Positions 9,310 through 20,762 of a stretch of 64,000 bases of DNA are shown in pieces. This DNA is from Flaccisagitta enflata (lineage: Eukaryota; Chaetognatha; Sagittoidea; Aphragmophora). The position numbers and the translations under genes were made by a program. Within the stretch, counting starts at the first letter, position 1. The number at the start of each line of letters is the position of its first letter. The stretch lies in the NCBI GenBank assembly GCA_965153355.1, contig OZ231126.1:65844001-65908000 (forward strand). Direction: 5' to 3'. Below the pieces are notes generated by a model that was not told the origin of the DNA, searched no databases, and saw only the letters and a list, made by a program, of their open reading frames with translations.

Positions 9310-9791
9310 GATGGGGGGGGAAGAAGGGGGGTAGCTCAGTAAAAAGAAACCCGCTTGTCACCTACTGGGTCCCAGGTTTTAGTCTTGCTCTTGGTAGTAC
9401 GATAGATGTTGCTCTGAATAGGTCTTTTAAACCAAGATTTGAGGATCTGCCTATACTCCAAAGCAAGGTTTGAGAAATTGCTAAATGTTGCATCCAGATA
9501 AGTAGCTAGCTCAGAGGGACAATACAATGAGACCCTGCCATTCCAGAATTTGGAGTCTAAAAACAAAATGGCATTGTGCACGTGGCCATTGCTCAATGTA
9601 GTGGCTGTGTAGCATCTCAAAGAACCCAAGTTATGCTCAATATACATCAATACATGCCCATCTCTGTTTCTCTCTTTCTTTGTCTTTCTCTCTCTCTCTT
9701 TGACTCTCTCTCTTTGACTCTCTCTCTCTCTCTTTATCTGAAATATTTTGTACATGATTTTCCACGGCAGGATTTGAGAGATTATTCTTAC
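9310..9791. other. Short intron with a CT/TC microsatellite
   Basis: The intron between the two vWA exons. It contains a TCTCTCTTTGACTC tract at about 9660-9740 and nothing else recognised. Confidence 0.75.
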
Positions 9792-9930
9792 CCTTGCTGT
9801 GGTCGGATCTTTGCGTTGATCATTGACAAATTTTTCCATGGCTTTGTCCATGGCCATGGCAGTCATTGTCGAACCCGGTTCGAATTTAGTGCTCTCAATT
9901 TTCATTTGCATATCCTCTTTGTTGGAAAAT
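9792..9930 (-). CDS. Exon of vWA/C-type lectin gene (central vWA domain)
   Basis: 139 bp: one base, then 46 codons reading FSNKEDMQMKIESTKFEPGS, TMTAMAMDKAMEKFVNDQ and RKDPTTAR. PGSTMTAMAMDKA is the vWA loop carrying the MIDAS threonine and the following helix. The acceptor is TATCCTCTAG, the donor GCAAGG then GTAAGAAT. The leading A completes ACA (Thr) with the AC that ends the 16324-16212 exon, giving FSLSTFSNKED as expected for this fold. The end is phase 0 and joins TTAR to VCMVF. Exon borders are fixed by phase on both sides. Confidence 0.92.
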
Positions 9931-10096
9931 CTAGAGGATAAGATGAAGGCGTGAATAAACATGACTTTATTCCAATACATTGGATATGACTGGTGGTCTA
10001 ACTTCCACGAAGGGAAGAGACGCAACGACTGGCTGTTGAAAATAAACAAATGTTTTTTTTCTAAAGTCAGTTGGGATCACCACGCATATAAAAAAA

Positions 10097-10251
10097 ACAA
10101 GGCCGGATACACGGCAATCCAGTCGCGGACGGTTGGGCAGGAGCAGTTATGCGTAAACCAATCGCAATTCAAAAATATTTTGGACCGACGGACGGACGGA
10201 CAGACGGACCGACCGACACGGCAAGGTGTAGAGTCGCGTGTTCGCGACTAA
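10097..10251 (+). mobile_element. ACAAGG element, AGTCGCGGAC subfamily
   Basis: 155 bp: ACAAGGCCGGATACACGGC, AATCCAGTCGCGGACGG, GCAATTCAAAAATATTTTGG, a GGACCGACGGACGG tract and hairpin AGTCGCGTGTTCGCGACTAA. The 3' arm differs by one base from the complement of the 5' AGTCGCGGAC. It is intronic. Confidence 0.88.
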
Positions 10252-10995
10252 AAAAAGATGCACCTTTCTTTTCATTAATGAAACAGATACAGAAAATAAT
10301 CAAAAAAATTTTTTGATCAAGACATCTTTAAGGCTGTTTCTATAATCTCTTTTGTGCGAAATAGCGAAAAAGGTCAATTTCAAAATTGAGAAAATTTGAC
10401 AAAAACATTCATAATCAGATAGCTTATGTCAATAAGAACATGGTTCAAAAACTGAATTTTGTTACTGATCCTTGATTTTCATGTAAATTAGGCTGAAATG
10501 CGACAAATAATGATCAAAAATAAGCAAAAATTGAGTTGTTACAGCCAGCAAACTCCAAAAAATGTGAATATTTGACTAAATCACAGTTCAAGAATTCAAT
10601 CAGACCCAATTCTGCTGAAAAAAAAATTGAGATTTCAATTTTTTTGAAAATTCTCTATAAGCAGCTTTTTTTTGCTTGTTTAAGCATATAAAAATTAACT
10701 AAATTTTTCCTCCAACAATCAATATAAATGGGAGATCTCTGAAAGAACCACTGTGCAAAATTTCTTGTCAAAATGACAAATACTTGTAGTTATGCTGGTT
10801 TTTAATTTAGTGGTAGGCTGTTTGGCTTGGTTGGGTTAAGCAGTCTGATGCGCACTCAAAGCTGCTCTGTTTGTAATCGTTCTAGTACAGTACTGATCCA
10901 TGCAAAAAATTCCTTTAGTCTTCGTGGTTTTTATATAGTATTTACGATTTTTTGTAATACTTTTCTTTTTGCTGGGAAAGTAGCGTTACGCGCTG
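10252..10995. other. AT-rich intron, nothing recognised
   Basis: No repeats with clear boundaries and no exon-like signal were found here. Confidence 0.5.
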
Positions 10996-10999
10996 ATAA

Positions 11000-13900
11000 C
11001 AGCATTAACTATAGTATCGGGAATAAAGAACTGGTGATAAGTGAGTGAGTTATATCTTCCAATAACAAGATAACTCGAAATTGTAGTACTGGTCTCTCAC
11101 TCGGTAGTGGTTTGAAAGACACCCATTTTGTTTTTTTTGGTTGTCGCAATTTTAATAAACAACATTATGAGTTCAAAATTTGTTTCGTACTCTTTTGTTT
11201 TTATGTTTATGTAAAAGAATATCAGAGTTAATTATTTGAAAATATTTTTGGCCAATGAAATGCACAAACCCAAATTTCAAAAAATGAAAAAATACATATT
11301 TTCAAATAATAATAGCATGGTATTTGACATGGAGTAGTGAGATCCTCCATATGTAAATTAATCCCTGCCTGTCTTAAAGGAGTTATGATTTTGAATTTGA
11401 TAATTTGGAAAAAACATTTTTATAAATTTGTAACCATTTTAACATGATAAAACAGGAAGTAATTGATGATTTTTTTTGGTTTAAATTTACACTGCCCTGA
11501 AAAATTCTTTTCAAAATTGTTAAAATAGTTAGATTTTCAGGTTGATGAAAAACTGTTCCTGCCATCTGAGTCAACTTCATTTGAGGATTAATAACCACAT
11601 CTGCAGTAATCTTACAATTGTAAATTGATAAACAGCTCACCAGAAATATCTGTTCAAAGTGGAAAGGGCGAGCTAAAATCACTGTTTCTGTGGTATTTTA
11701 ATGATAAGTCTTTATAGCTACAAGTGTCTTAAAAATGAAATAAAGTCATTCCAAAAATGTTGCAAATAGGTGTGGAATATGTCCCTGCAGTATAACCAAC
11801 AAAAATTTTGGATTTCACAGTCTCTAAAAAAATAGGCACCAAAAAAACTGCAAAAAATGCCTTACATTTTTGCCACATTTTTGGGTGTAACGTATATCAA
11901 ATCTTATTATCCCCATCCCCAAATTTTTTAGGCATAGTCCATATAGACAGATGTCTCCCCAAATTTATTCATTTCATCACGCTTACACAAACATTTTGTT
12001 TAGAAAAGGTAAAAATGCGATTTTTGAATTTTTTTAAGCTGTTTTTGGGGTGTAATGCACATTAACCGACATCCCCATCCCCAAATTTTTTGTGGCATAG
12101 TAGTCCATGATAGGACAGATGTCCCCCCAAAATTTATTCATTTCGTCACAGCTAGCACAAAAAATTTATTTAAATGAGAAAATGCATTTTTAATTTTGTT
12201 ACTTTGGTGTAATGTATACAACAACACTTTTATCCCAAATTGTAAGATAGAAACCATGATAGACAGACATCCCTCTGTACTTATTCATTTTCTATCATGC
12301 TTTGTACAAATTCTTGGTTTAATGGAAAAATGATTTACTGAATTCTTGCTGAGTTTTTTAGTAATGGTTAAATATCTTTCATCCCCTGTTTCTTATAAGA
12401 TAGTAGTCCATGATAAGATTGATGTCCTCCAAAAATATAATTAACATTTTAAGACAAAAATTTTGCTGTGAATGGTAGTCGTGATTAATTCTTTTAAGTT
12501 ATTTTATAATGCATATTAACGATGTCCTATCTCAGTCTTAGGTATAGTAGTTCATGGATGTCCCCTCGTGGCTCTATATTTTATTTTCTGCTCACGCTTT
12601 GCCACAAAAACTAAAGGATGTCGTTTAACATGCACTACACCCCAAAGATAGTTTAAATAATTCAAAAAATGCATTTTTTGCCATTTTAAACTAAAATTAT
12701 TGTGCTTAAAGCGCGACGGAAATGAATACCTTTTTTTTGGGACATCTGCCATATCATGGACTACTAACTACATGCAACAAAAATTTGGGGATGGGGGATG
12801 TTGTTTAATATGCATTACATCCCAAAAACAGCTTTAAAAACTCAAAAATCGCATTTTTTGCCATTTTTAACCAAAATTTTTGTGCTGAAAAAGCGTGACT
12901 AAATGAATAAATTTTGTAGATATCCTAATATGACTACTATGCCACAAAAATTTCAGATGGGGACAAATGTTAGTATGACACACCCCAAAACAGCTTAAAA
13001 ACCAAAAATTGTATTTTTATTTTTAAACTAAAATTTTGTGCTTAAAGTGTGATGGAAATGAATAAATTTTGGGGGGACATCTGTCCTATCATGGACTACT
13101 ATGCCACAAAAAAATTTGGGGAAATTTGGGGATGGGGATGTCGTTACACCCCAAAAATGTGACAAAAAATGCCAAAAAGGCATTTTTTGCAGTTTTTTGG
13201 TGCCTATTTATTTAGAGACTGTGAAATCCAAAAATTTTGGTTGGTTATGCTGCAGGGACATATTCCACACCTATTTGCAACAATTTTGGAATGACTTTAT
13301 TTCATTTTTAAGACACTTGTAGACACTTAAAGACTTATCATTAAAATACCACAGAAACAATGATTTTAGCTCGCCCTTTCCACTTTGAACTTGAATATTT
13401 CCGGAACAACTTATCCGATTTACTTGAAATTTGAAATATAGTTACTGCAGATGTAGGTTGATAATCTCTCCAAAAATGAAGTTGATTGGATAACAGGAAC
13501 AGTTTTTATTCAACCTAGAAAAATAGCCAATTTTAGCAATTTTTGAGAAAAAAAATTTTTTTTTAAGGGGTCGATGCCCAAATTTTTTTGGAAGCAAAAT
13601 ATCAATAACTTTGTTTGTCTATGAAATTTCATGAAAAATGGTTCACAAAAAAAAAAAATTATACAAAAATGCTTTTACCAAATTATCAAAATTTCCCCTT
13701 AAAATCCCATAACTCCTTTAAAATTCAAGTATGGGAGTTGAAATTTTGCATACACATGGAGGGTTCTCAGCACTACTTCATGCCAAAAATTACCATGCTA
13801 AGCCAATTATTTTAGAAAATATAGCATTTTTTCATTTTCTGGAAATTCTGAGTTTTTTAGTGCCATTTCCTTCAAAATTGGCCAAAAATATTTTTCAAAA

Positions 13901-14160
13901 AATGAAATTTGTAGCTCTGGGTATTGCCTACATGTAATATAAAAACAAAATTTTGAAACAAATTTTTTGGCCTACAATAGTGATTTTAAGAAATAAAAAA
14001 TTTTTGACAACCAAAAACAAAAAATGCCCGGAACAGCTCCAAACCCTTACGGGGGGTGGGGGTACTATAGGTGCACACCACAGAAAAATTTCAGATCTCA
14101 TATCCTTGTAATTGGAGAGATATGGCTTCCCTCCTTATCACCAGTTCTTTGATTCCGGTA
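11000..14160. repeat. 3.2-kb palindrome with inner ~160-bp tandem arrays
   Basis: Sequence from about 11000 rightward reappears in reverse complement from about 14160 leftward. Examples: CTGGTGATAAGTGAG versus CTTATCACCAGTTC; TAAAGGAGTTATGATTTTGA versus CCCATAACTCCTTTAAAATT; GTGGAATATGTCCCTGCAG versus CTGCAGGGACATATTCCAC. The inner 11880-13140 part is about five ~160-bp units (GGTGTAATGCACATTAACC, GATAGACAGATGTCCCCCCA) on the left and about four in opposite orientation on the right; the centre is near 12580. It lies wholly within the vWA intron. It could be a long foldback element or an inverted duplication. Confidence 0.85.
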
Positions 14161-14180
14161 CTGTACGAAGATTCATCGTG

Positions 14181-14414
14181 AAGCGTGATTATTCTGCAAC
14201 AATTTACCGACCAATCACGTTGAAAATTTCATTTTGGCTGAATGCCCGGGAGTTAAGACCTGAAATTTTCAGTGTAGAGGCAAAATTTCATGCTCTTTCT
14301 CATCGTGTCATTCAAATTTTCATCATCAGTTTCACAATGGCGTGACAGTGACAGACTTTAAGCGTGACATGAGCGTGACAGAAGAGCTGGGGGGTGTGCA
14401 GAATAATCACGCTT
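14181..14414. mobile_element. Hairpin MITE with 17-bp perfect inverted ends
   Basis: AAGCGTGATTATTCTGC at the left is exactly repeated inverted at the right (GCAGAATAATCACGCTT). 234 bp. The family was not identified. Confidence 0.6.
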
Positions 14415-14904
14415 GGAGAAAAGTGTCATTACGCGGGATTGGGGCGTCACAGTGGCATGAAATTTGGAGCATATGCCCTTTAAGTAGTCCTCTATTAGAT
14501 AGAAACCTGAAAAGAGATTAGCTTTGAGAATTGATAATGTTTTAAAAAAAGATAATCGGCATACTCAGATTTTGCCATGAAAAGGCAAAAAAGTTAGAAG
14601 GATCAAAATTTGATGATAATACAATATTTGAACAACTTAGCATTTGCGCAGTAGGATGAAATTTTTTGTACATCACATTGGATCGATGATAACTGATTAA
14701 AAGCTGAGAAATGATCAGATAATCTATTTTTTGATAGGGTTTGCTTGTTATCTGCTTGTCCGGACAAATCCGGACATGCCAATGTGGCCATTTTGACCTT
14801 ATTTTTAGGCCCCCTAGGGGTAGGGGTGGTCACAAAAAATGGTTTGGCAAGGTAATCCAGGTAGTCAGGTAGGTCATCTAACTATAAGAATTTGCTAAAA
14901 ACAC

Positions 14905-15135
14905 TAATAACGGTTTAGGAGCAAGAGCCTTCCAAGAAGAAGCTCTATTTTGCTAAAATGCACTCTTTACATAGGGATTGTGAAAATGAAAAGGCAAAGT
15001 TTTCATTCAAACTAATGCCATTTCCAAACAAAAAAAGATAGAAATACCAGATTAAAATCATATGAAAGTATTTTCAAAGGACTTTCCAATGGTCTAGAAT
15101 TTCAATAGGTTTCATTGAAATTTGTTGCCACAATA
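14905..15135. repeat. Dispersed repeat shared with 40945-41120
   Basis: AACGGTTTAGGAGC, TTTCATTCAAACTAATGCC, GAAATACCAGATTAAAATC and GACTTTCCAATGGTCTAGAA occur in the same order, reverse complemented, at 40945-41120 (GACCATTGGAAAGCTCTTCC through GCTCCTAAACCGTTT). Confidence 0.75.
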
Positions 15136-15451
15136 AGCCATTCAAAAGTGAGTCTTTTTTATTGATACATGTGGTAAGTGAAAAATATCGGTCCTCTTGA
15201 CAGCGGCTCACAAAATGGATTCATTTGTGTGACATAAGTAGATGTAAATAGAAAAAAAAAAGAACAAAAATATAATCACAGATCATTCCTTAGAATCTCA
15301 TTTTAATGAAACCTTCACCTAATGATACCGGCTTAATCGGTTGAATTACAACAATCTATTTGGTTTCTTAAAATCTATCTGATAAAGACCCAGTAACATA
15401 GCCCATACTAAGAGTTATTTAGAAGATAACCATTTTCTAATTAAAAACCAA

Positions 15452-15609
15452 GGGTGCGTCTGCATTCACCATATTATTTGGATATCTTATCTGGATATCA
15501 ATATCCGGATATTCTACATAGTGAATTTACAAAATTTACTAAATGAAATATCCGGATGTTAATATTCAAATGAAATATCCGAATGAGCTGATTAATGCAG
15601 ACACACCTC
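15452..15609. mobile_element. MITE with GGTGTGTCTGCATT ends, copy 1
   Basis: Left GGGTGCGTCTGCATTCACC, right AATGCAGACACACC; inside are repeated GGATATC/GATATCC words. A second copy in opposite orientation is 70 bp away. Confidence 0.7.
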
Positions 15610-15615
15610 AAGTAA

Positions 15616-16240
15616 CCAGAAGCTTTCTGAATGGTATACTTATATGAAAAGCGATAATCCATTGACCATATAAACTGAAGGTGTGTCTGCATTAATCAGC
15701 ATATTTGGATAATTTATTTGAAAAATAATATCTGGATATTTCATGTAGTAAATCTAATAAATTCACTTTGTAGAATATCCGGATATTGATATCCAGATAG
15801 AATATCCAAATAAGATGGTGAATGCAGACACACCCTTAATGATCAAGAGCTTTCTGCAATAGTAAACTTACATGGAAAGCCCAAATTCATTGACCATATA
15901 AACTGAATGATCAAGAGCTTTCTTCCATGGTAAACTTACGTGGAAAGCCCATATTCATTGACCATATAAACTAAATGATCAAGAGCTTTCTGAAATGACA
16001 AACTTACGTGGAAAGCGAAAATTCATTGACCATATAAACTGAATGATCAAGAGCTTTCTGCAATGGTAAACTTACGTGGAAAGCCCAAATTCATTGACCA
16101 TATAAACTAAATGATCAAGAGCTTTCTGCAATGACAAACTTACATGGAAAGCGAAAATTCATTGACCATATAAACTGAATGATCAAAAGCTTTCTGCAAT
16201 GGTAAACTTACGTGGAAAGCGAAAATTCATTGACCATGAC
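15616..16240. repeat. 68-bp minisatellite, 7 copies, built on a vWA exon donor junction
   Basis: Six units start at 15841, 15909, 15977, 16045, 16113 and 16181 (68 bp each), with a first diverged unit at 15616-15679 left of the MITE. On the minus strand a unit reads ATGGTCAATGAATTTTCGC, TTTCCAC, GTAAGTTTACCATTGCAG, AAAGCTCTTGATCATT. The terminal unit is the real 3' end of the 16324-16212 exon. Each copy thus repeats exon end plus GTAAGT donor and an adjoining TTGCAG. Confidence 0.92.
15680..15835. mobile_element. MITE with GGTGTGTCTGCATT ends, copy 2
   Basis: GGTGTGTCTGCATTAATCAG to GGTGAATGCAGACACACCC. It is inserted between the first and second units of the 68-bp array, so it is younger than the array. 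The target-site duplication is not clear; a TAA target is possible. Confidence 0.75.
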
Positions 16241-16324
16241 TGAGGTACTCGAATATTTGAACAAAGCCACTCGAGTCTTGTCCTGTCCAATTTCAAATTG
16301 ACCAACTAACGATTTTGAGATTTT
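16212..16324 (-). CDS. Exon of vWA/C-type lectin gene (helix 1 and strand 2 of vWA domain)
   Basis: 113 bp encoding KISKSLVGQFEIGQDKTRVA, LFKYSSTSVMVNEFSLS and two bases of a Thr codon. The pattern SLVxxFxIGxDKTRVALxxYSS, then FSLST, is typical of extracellular vWA domains of the matrilin/collagen type. The acceptor is excellent (CCTTTTCTTTCCTTTCAATCATGCAG is seen in full on the minus strand at 16350-16325); the donor is TCCAC then GTAAGT. It splices in phase 2 to 9930-9792 over a 6.3-kb intron. The preceding exon must end in phase 0 and should hold the DxSxS motif; I could not find it. The donor is repeated six more times downstream by the 68-bp array. Confidence 0.9.
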
Positions 16325-17048
16325 CTGCATGATTGAAAGGAAAGAAAAGGATTTTAAGGGATCAACTGTCCCCAGGCGGCCATTGGTCTTTTCTCAAAAA
16401 CTCAGAAGTTACAATCCTAACTGTCTGTCTTCAGATCGTCAGGTAGATAACAGAGTGGGCACTGGGCATTGAGAGATGAAAGACTGCAATAATATACCTT
16501 CTTACGAACCTACCTACATGTAATACAGTGTGATCCATCTCGACTGTAACATTTCATGACGGCATTGTTCAAAATATGATAAAGATAGTTAAAATTTCCA
16601 ATAAAAAATATAAAAAGTTATTGCTTGGCATTTTTTGAAAAAAACTATTTTCCAGACTTTTCTACCAAATTTTGATACTTTTGACACATAAGAAACTTTA
16701 GGCAAATCATGCTGAAAAAGGTAATTTTTCTCTCTTTTATCAATTAATTATATCCGATCTTGAATTTTTCTCACTTATTCCATGAACTACATCAACATTT
16801 TTCATATTTGTGACCTATCTGATAATTAACAAAATAATAATCAAATGCTAAAAACTTTTGTAGAATCTAAGCAATTGCAAGATTGAGTTTTTTTGATACA
16901 GCTTCAAAACAGTTTTTCTTACACTCCATAATTTTTTGGCTCATTATATATACAAGGGGGTTAGATTTTTTTAATACCCTGTGTTCAAAAGCAAGTGATA
17001 CAAGCAAAACCTTTATTGCGCCTAAAGTGTTCATTTTGAGAATTTCGG
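16325..17048. other. AT-rich intron, nothing recognised
   Basis: Presumed intron upstream of the first confident vWA exon. No DxSxS-encoding exon was found on the minus strand in this stretch. Confidence 0.45.
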
Positions 17049-17657
17049 ATTTGTTCTACCTGAAAGCACTTAACCTACCATTTATTCATACAAAATTTCA
17101 TAGCGGTGGCTCTTGCGGTTGAGCTTCCACATAGTTTTGAATGAAAATGTTTGATAAACCATTTGAAAATTCCTAAGATAACGAAGGACTGACTTATATA
17201 GCTTAGAATCAATGGCATTCTTAGATGAATGATGCAAAAATAGCCAGATTGGTCCAGAAAGCAGGATATTAGTTTCAGTTTACATATTTCAAGCCATAAA
17301 TACCAAATCGCGGAAATTCAGGTGCAGAATCTTAAGTTTTCTATGATTTTTTTATGTTTGTATGGTTTTGCGTCACATTGCTAGTCATGAGGTTTCTAGT
17401 TATCTCCAAAGTATTGACAAATCAAATCATATGAAAAAGAAGGATAAAATACTAACCATTCACTACCAATCTGGTGATTCTAGCTGAATACATGTAAAAA
17501 TTACAAGGATTCATTGATGGAAAACAGTTTAACAATGCAGTTTTTGTGCAAAATTCCTGGAAATTTCCTAATTTTTCAGAATATTGTGGAAGCTGAACTG
17601 CAAGACCTGGTGCTTTGAAATTTTGCATGAATAAATGGTAGGTTATATGCTTTCAGA
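17049..17657. repeat. Degenerate palindrome, about 610 bp
   Basis: TGAAAGCACTTAACCTACC, ATTTATTCATACAAAATTTC and TTGAGCTTCCACA at 17059-17132 recur inverted at 17586-17657 (TGTGGAAGCTGAAC through GGTAGGTTATATGCTTTCA). The middle contains the CCAGATTGGTC word found in several other palindromes. Confidence 0.65.
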
Positions 17658-17694
17658 TGAAAAAATATTCATAGAATTCAACCAACCCTCAAGG

Positions 17695-17795
17695 AAGTGA
17701 GCGTAGAGAAGCGGAGACCTATGGAGTAAGTGAGCGGAGTGAGCTGAGTGAGTGATGAGAGCGACCGACTGGCTCTTGATAAACGCGATTGCAGG
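17695..17795. mobile_element. Fragment of the PIF/Harbinger-like MITE family
   Basis: GTGAGCGGAGTGAGC, GAGCGACCGACTGGC and AAACGCGATTG match the interior of the copies at 1252, 24718 and 54315. The GGGCGTGTTTCTAG ends are absent. Confidence 0.55.
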
Positions 17796-17928
17796 CCCTT
17801 GTTGTCTCACTTGTTTTTTTGTTTGCTTTTTGTTTGTTTTTGTTTGTGTTTGTTTGTCTTTCATTTGAAATCATTTCCGTTTTTTCCTTGCCGAGGAAAT
17901 GAAACATTGCAAAAGGAATATGAATACA

Positions 17929-17970
17929 ACAAGACCGATCAGGCAACGATGCGTCCTGACTGTATCTCTG
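17929..17970 (+). mobile_element. 5' end fragment of an ACAAGA/ACAAGG element (ATGCGTCC subfamily)
   Basis: ACAAGACCGATCAGGCAACG, ATGCGTCCTGAC matches the start of the element at 49455. Confidence 0.65.
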
Positions 17971-17994
17971 TGCGTAGCAACTTTGGCACTAGAT

Positions 17995-18770
17995 TTGGTA
18001 GTATGGTCCAGAAAAGTACTATTTTGAGAAATCAAGTGGTGGAAAAAGCGTTTCTGAACCCTTTTTTCGTGCTGAAGCCAGTGGTGATGTCCCGGGCACA
18101 GCAAATGATGGGCACTAACATTGCCTGAATGACATATATCCCAATTGTGACATATTTCAGCCATTATCGAGCATATTGGTGATGTTTTAATCTGTTTTTC
18201 TCTCAAAGTAAACACAAAAGCCACTCTGATTGATTTTGTTAATTGTACAATGCATATTCATACAGGTATCAAACATTTTGACTTCCAAATGTGTGTTTTT
18301 CTAGCCCTGGGGCCCCGTATTGAGCATAAAATTTGAATTCTCGTTAGTTTTTTCCTATTTTTACTGTTGTTGTTGTTGTTGTTGTTGTTGTTGTGGTTGT
18401 GGTTGTTGTGGTTGTTGTTGTTGTTGTTGTTGTTGTTGTTGGTTTTTGTTGTTGCTTGCTGTTGCTGTTGTTTTTTGCTGTTGCTGTTGTTGATCCTGTA
18501 AAGTGATCATTCCATGACTCATGAAAAAAAGTATTTTTTCCCTTTCTTATCTTCGGAAATGCAACTGTTGTTGTTGATGCTGTGGCTGAGTTCAATATTC
18601 TTGCTGTTGTTGTTGTTGCTGTTGCTGTTGTTGTCGCTGTTGTTACTGCTTGGGCTAAGTGTTGGTTGCCGATGTTACTTCTGAAAAAAATCACTGACTG
18701 AAAATTAATCATCTGTCTGTTAACTAATTCAGCAATTGAGACAACAAGTTTTAATGTCATCAAAAACAAT
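17995..18770. repeat. Left arm of a long inverted repeat (partner 21363-22190)
   Basis: TATGGTCCAGAAAAGTAC, CAAAAGCCACTCTGATTG and GGGCCCCGTATTGAGC, the GTT tract, and TTTTAATGTCATCAAAA recur in reverse order and orientation in the partner. About 0.8 kb per arm with a 2.6-kb centre. A (GTT)n tract (18362-18450) pairs with a (CAA)n tract (21753-21812). Confidence 0.85.
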
Positions 18771-19348
18771 ACATTAAAGAGACAGGAAATGACCAATGCA
18801 TTGAAGAACAAAAAGTCTGTATAGTCTGGTAACTGAGATCAGAACAACTACTGATACCAAATAAAGCAACGGTGGTAGCACAAGGTCTAATGGCGCAAAA
18901 AGATAAATATCACAAAGTGACAGGCATACTTTTTATTTGGCAATCTGGCTATTAGAAAACAATTCAATTCAGTTCAATCAATTAATATTCACAAATATGG
19001 ATTTGGTCCGGATACTGCTATAACCAACTCAGGGTGGCAAAAAATTCTATAGGTCCAAGGCACAATTTGACACAATACTAAAAGTCCGACTTATCAAAAT
19101 AATCTATAATTACTTAAATATTGTAAAAAACTACTAGTTTTCTGTATCTTATCTTAAATTTCATAAAAACAATGTTTCTACATCAAAAGAAAAAAAGAGT
19201 AAACCTAAAGCCCTTTAAATACACTACTATGCGTAATACAACATGAAGATTACCAAAACAGTAAAAAAAGGTTAGCACCGCTACCTACAGCTTATGACAA
19301 AACTTCCTCAGGATCATATGGGGTATCATTCTGTAGGTTGTCACAGTA

Positions 19349-19515
19349 CAATTTACGCCACTGAGGCGATTTTGTAATTTCGCTCCCGTTCTTTAGAAAT
19401 TTTACGCCAAACATTGGCGGCGAACACCCCCTTGGAGGTCAAAAACTCCGCCTTTTGGAGTGAACATCTCTTGAACGAAGGCGAAATTCGAAATTCACCT
19501 CGGTGGCTTAAATTG
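19349..19515. mobile_element. TA-flanked hairpin MITE
   Basis: CAATTTACGCCACTGAGGCG to CCTCGGTGGCTTAAATTG: about 36-bp imperfect inverted ends with TA on both sides (19347-19348, 19516-19517). 167 bp, fitting a Tc1/mariner-type miniature element. Confidence 0.65.
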
Positions 19516-20762
19516 TATTGAAATAACCTATTGAATGATACCATACACGACCATGTGGCTATGGCGACATGTGCTGCAAAGGCGGGGGATGCTATACCTT
19601 TTCCGTAATCTTCACATCGTATTCTCGTATTCAACATGCATATGTAATCAAATCTATGAGTCTGACTTTTGAGCTATAGTTCCGAGGAGGAGGAAGAAGA
19701 GGAGGAGAAGGAAGAAGATGATAAGGAAGTGACGTCTCATTATCCATAATCGATCATAACCGCATGAATAAGTAGCAACCGAAACCCAGGTAATAGTATT
19801 AGCAATCTGACGGAAGGATAAAATTGGGTAACTGCTCATCGATAGTAACAGGGCAAAAAAATTATCTAAGAATTCTGTAGCTCTTGGATGGCAAATTTTC
19901 AAGTTTCCTTAAAAAACATTTGGTTGGCTGCAACATTCTGTAACATGCCAGAATGCAATGTCGCATCCTGAGGCCTGAAGTCCTGTGGAAAGAAATCGAC
20001 AAAATAGTGACCTAATTACTTTATCTGCTGAGTGATATTGAAAACTCTAATGTTATTATTAATATAATAAGTAACTCCTGTTCAAGAAATTGATGTTCAG
20101 AAACTTCAGATGTTACATGTAACTCATAAATTCAACTTATGCTGCAATCATGCAATCAGCCGGAATTGAGTAAATGCATGATGCCATTACTCCTCAACTA
20201 CAAAAGAAAATTTGTTGGAGATGGTCTAGAATTGAAGAGACTAATGAACGTTTGCTTATCTAAAAAGAAATGGCATTTATATTATCAGCATTCTAAGTTA
20301 TATTCCAATCTAGGTCGATTTAGAAAAGTGGTGCAGTTATGCGCAGAATCCTCTTCTAATGTCAAGTCATTTCATTTTGAGTAGAGATATTTTAGGTAAG
20401 AAATTGCGGTTCTTATGATTTTCTTTTCAAAACTGGATTGAAAACTCATCAATTAGCTTTACCCAATCACCAGATATACTTAAGATACCATCAACATTGA
20501 GTAAAATGGAAAAAGTTAATTGTCCAAGTTACTCCAATATTGGCATCAATTTCAAATCTTGAAAAAAAGCATCTACAGCTATAACTTGCATGCCTTTTGG
20601 GCTACATTATCCATCTTTGGCTTAAAGTAAACATTGATTAATTTTCTTTATAACAAACTTTTGACCAAATTTCAACTATCAGTCATTTAGTTTCAGCGTC
20701 CAAAAACATTTACTTAGTCCCGGCTGATCACCCAATAGCAAAATGAATTTCAAGATTTATAC

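Noticed and set aside
10827-11048. 73-codon plus-strand open frame in the intron
   Set aside because: No motif; partly inside the outer arm of the 3.2-kb palindrome.
15838-16211. Each 68-bp unit as a real micro-exon separated by 18-bp introns (GTAAGT...TTGCAG)
   Set aside because: An 18-bp intron is too short for normal splicing, and the vWA fold needs only one copy of the segment.
15841-16240. Regularly spaced 68-bp repeats as a CRISPR array
   Set aside because: Repeats are contiguous without variable spacers and lie in an intron of a eukaryotic gene.
19640-19910. Possible sushi-like exon on the minus strand (ITWVSVATYSCGYD)
   Set aside because: Only one Cys/Tyr motif fits, no flanking splice sites in phase, and a purine-rich tract follows.
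20139-20384. 81-codon plus-strand open frame
   Set aside because: No recognisable domain or splice pattern; lies in the loop of an inverted repeat.
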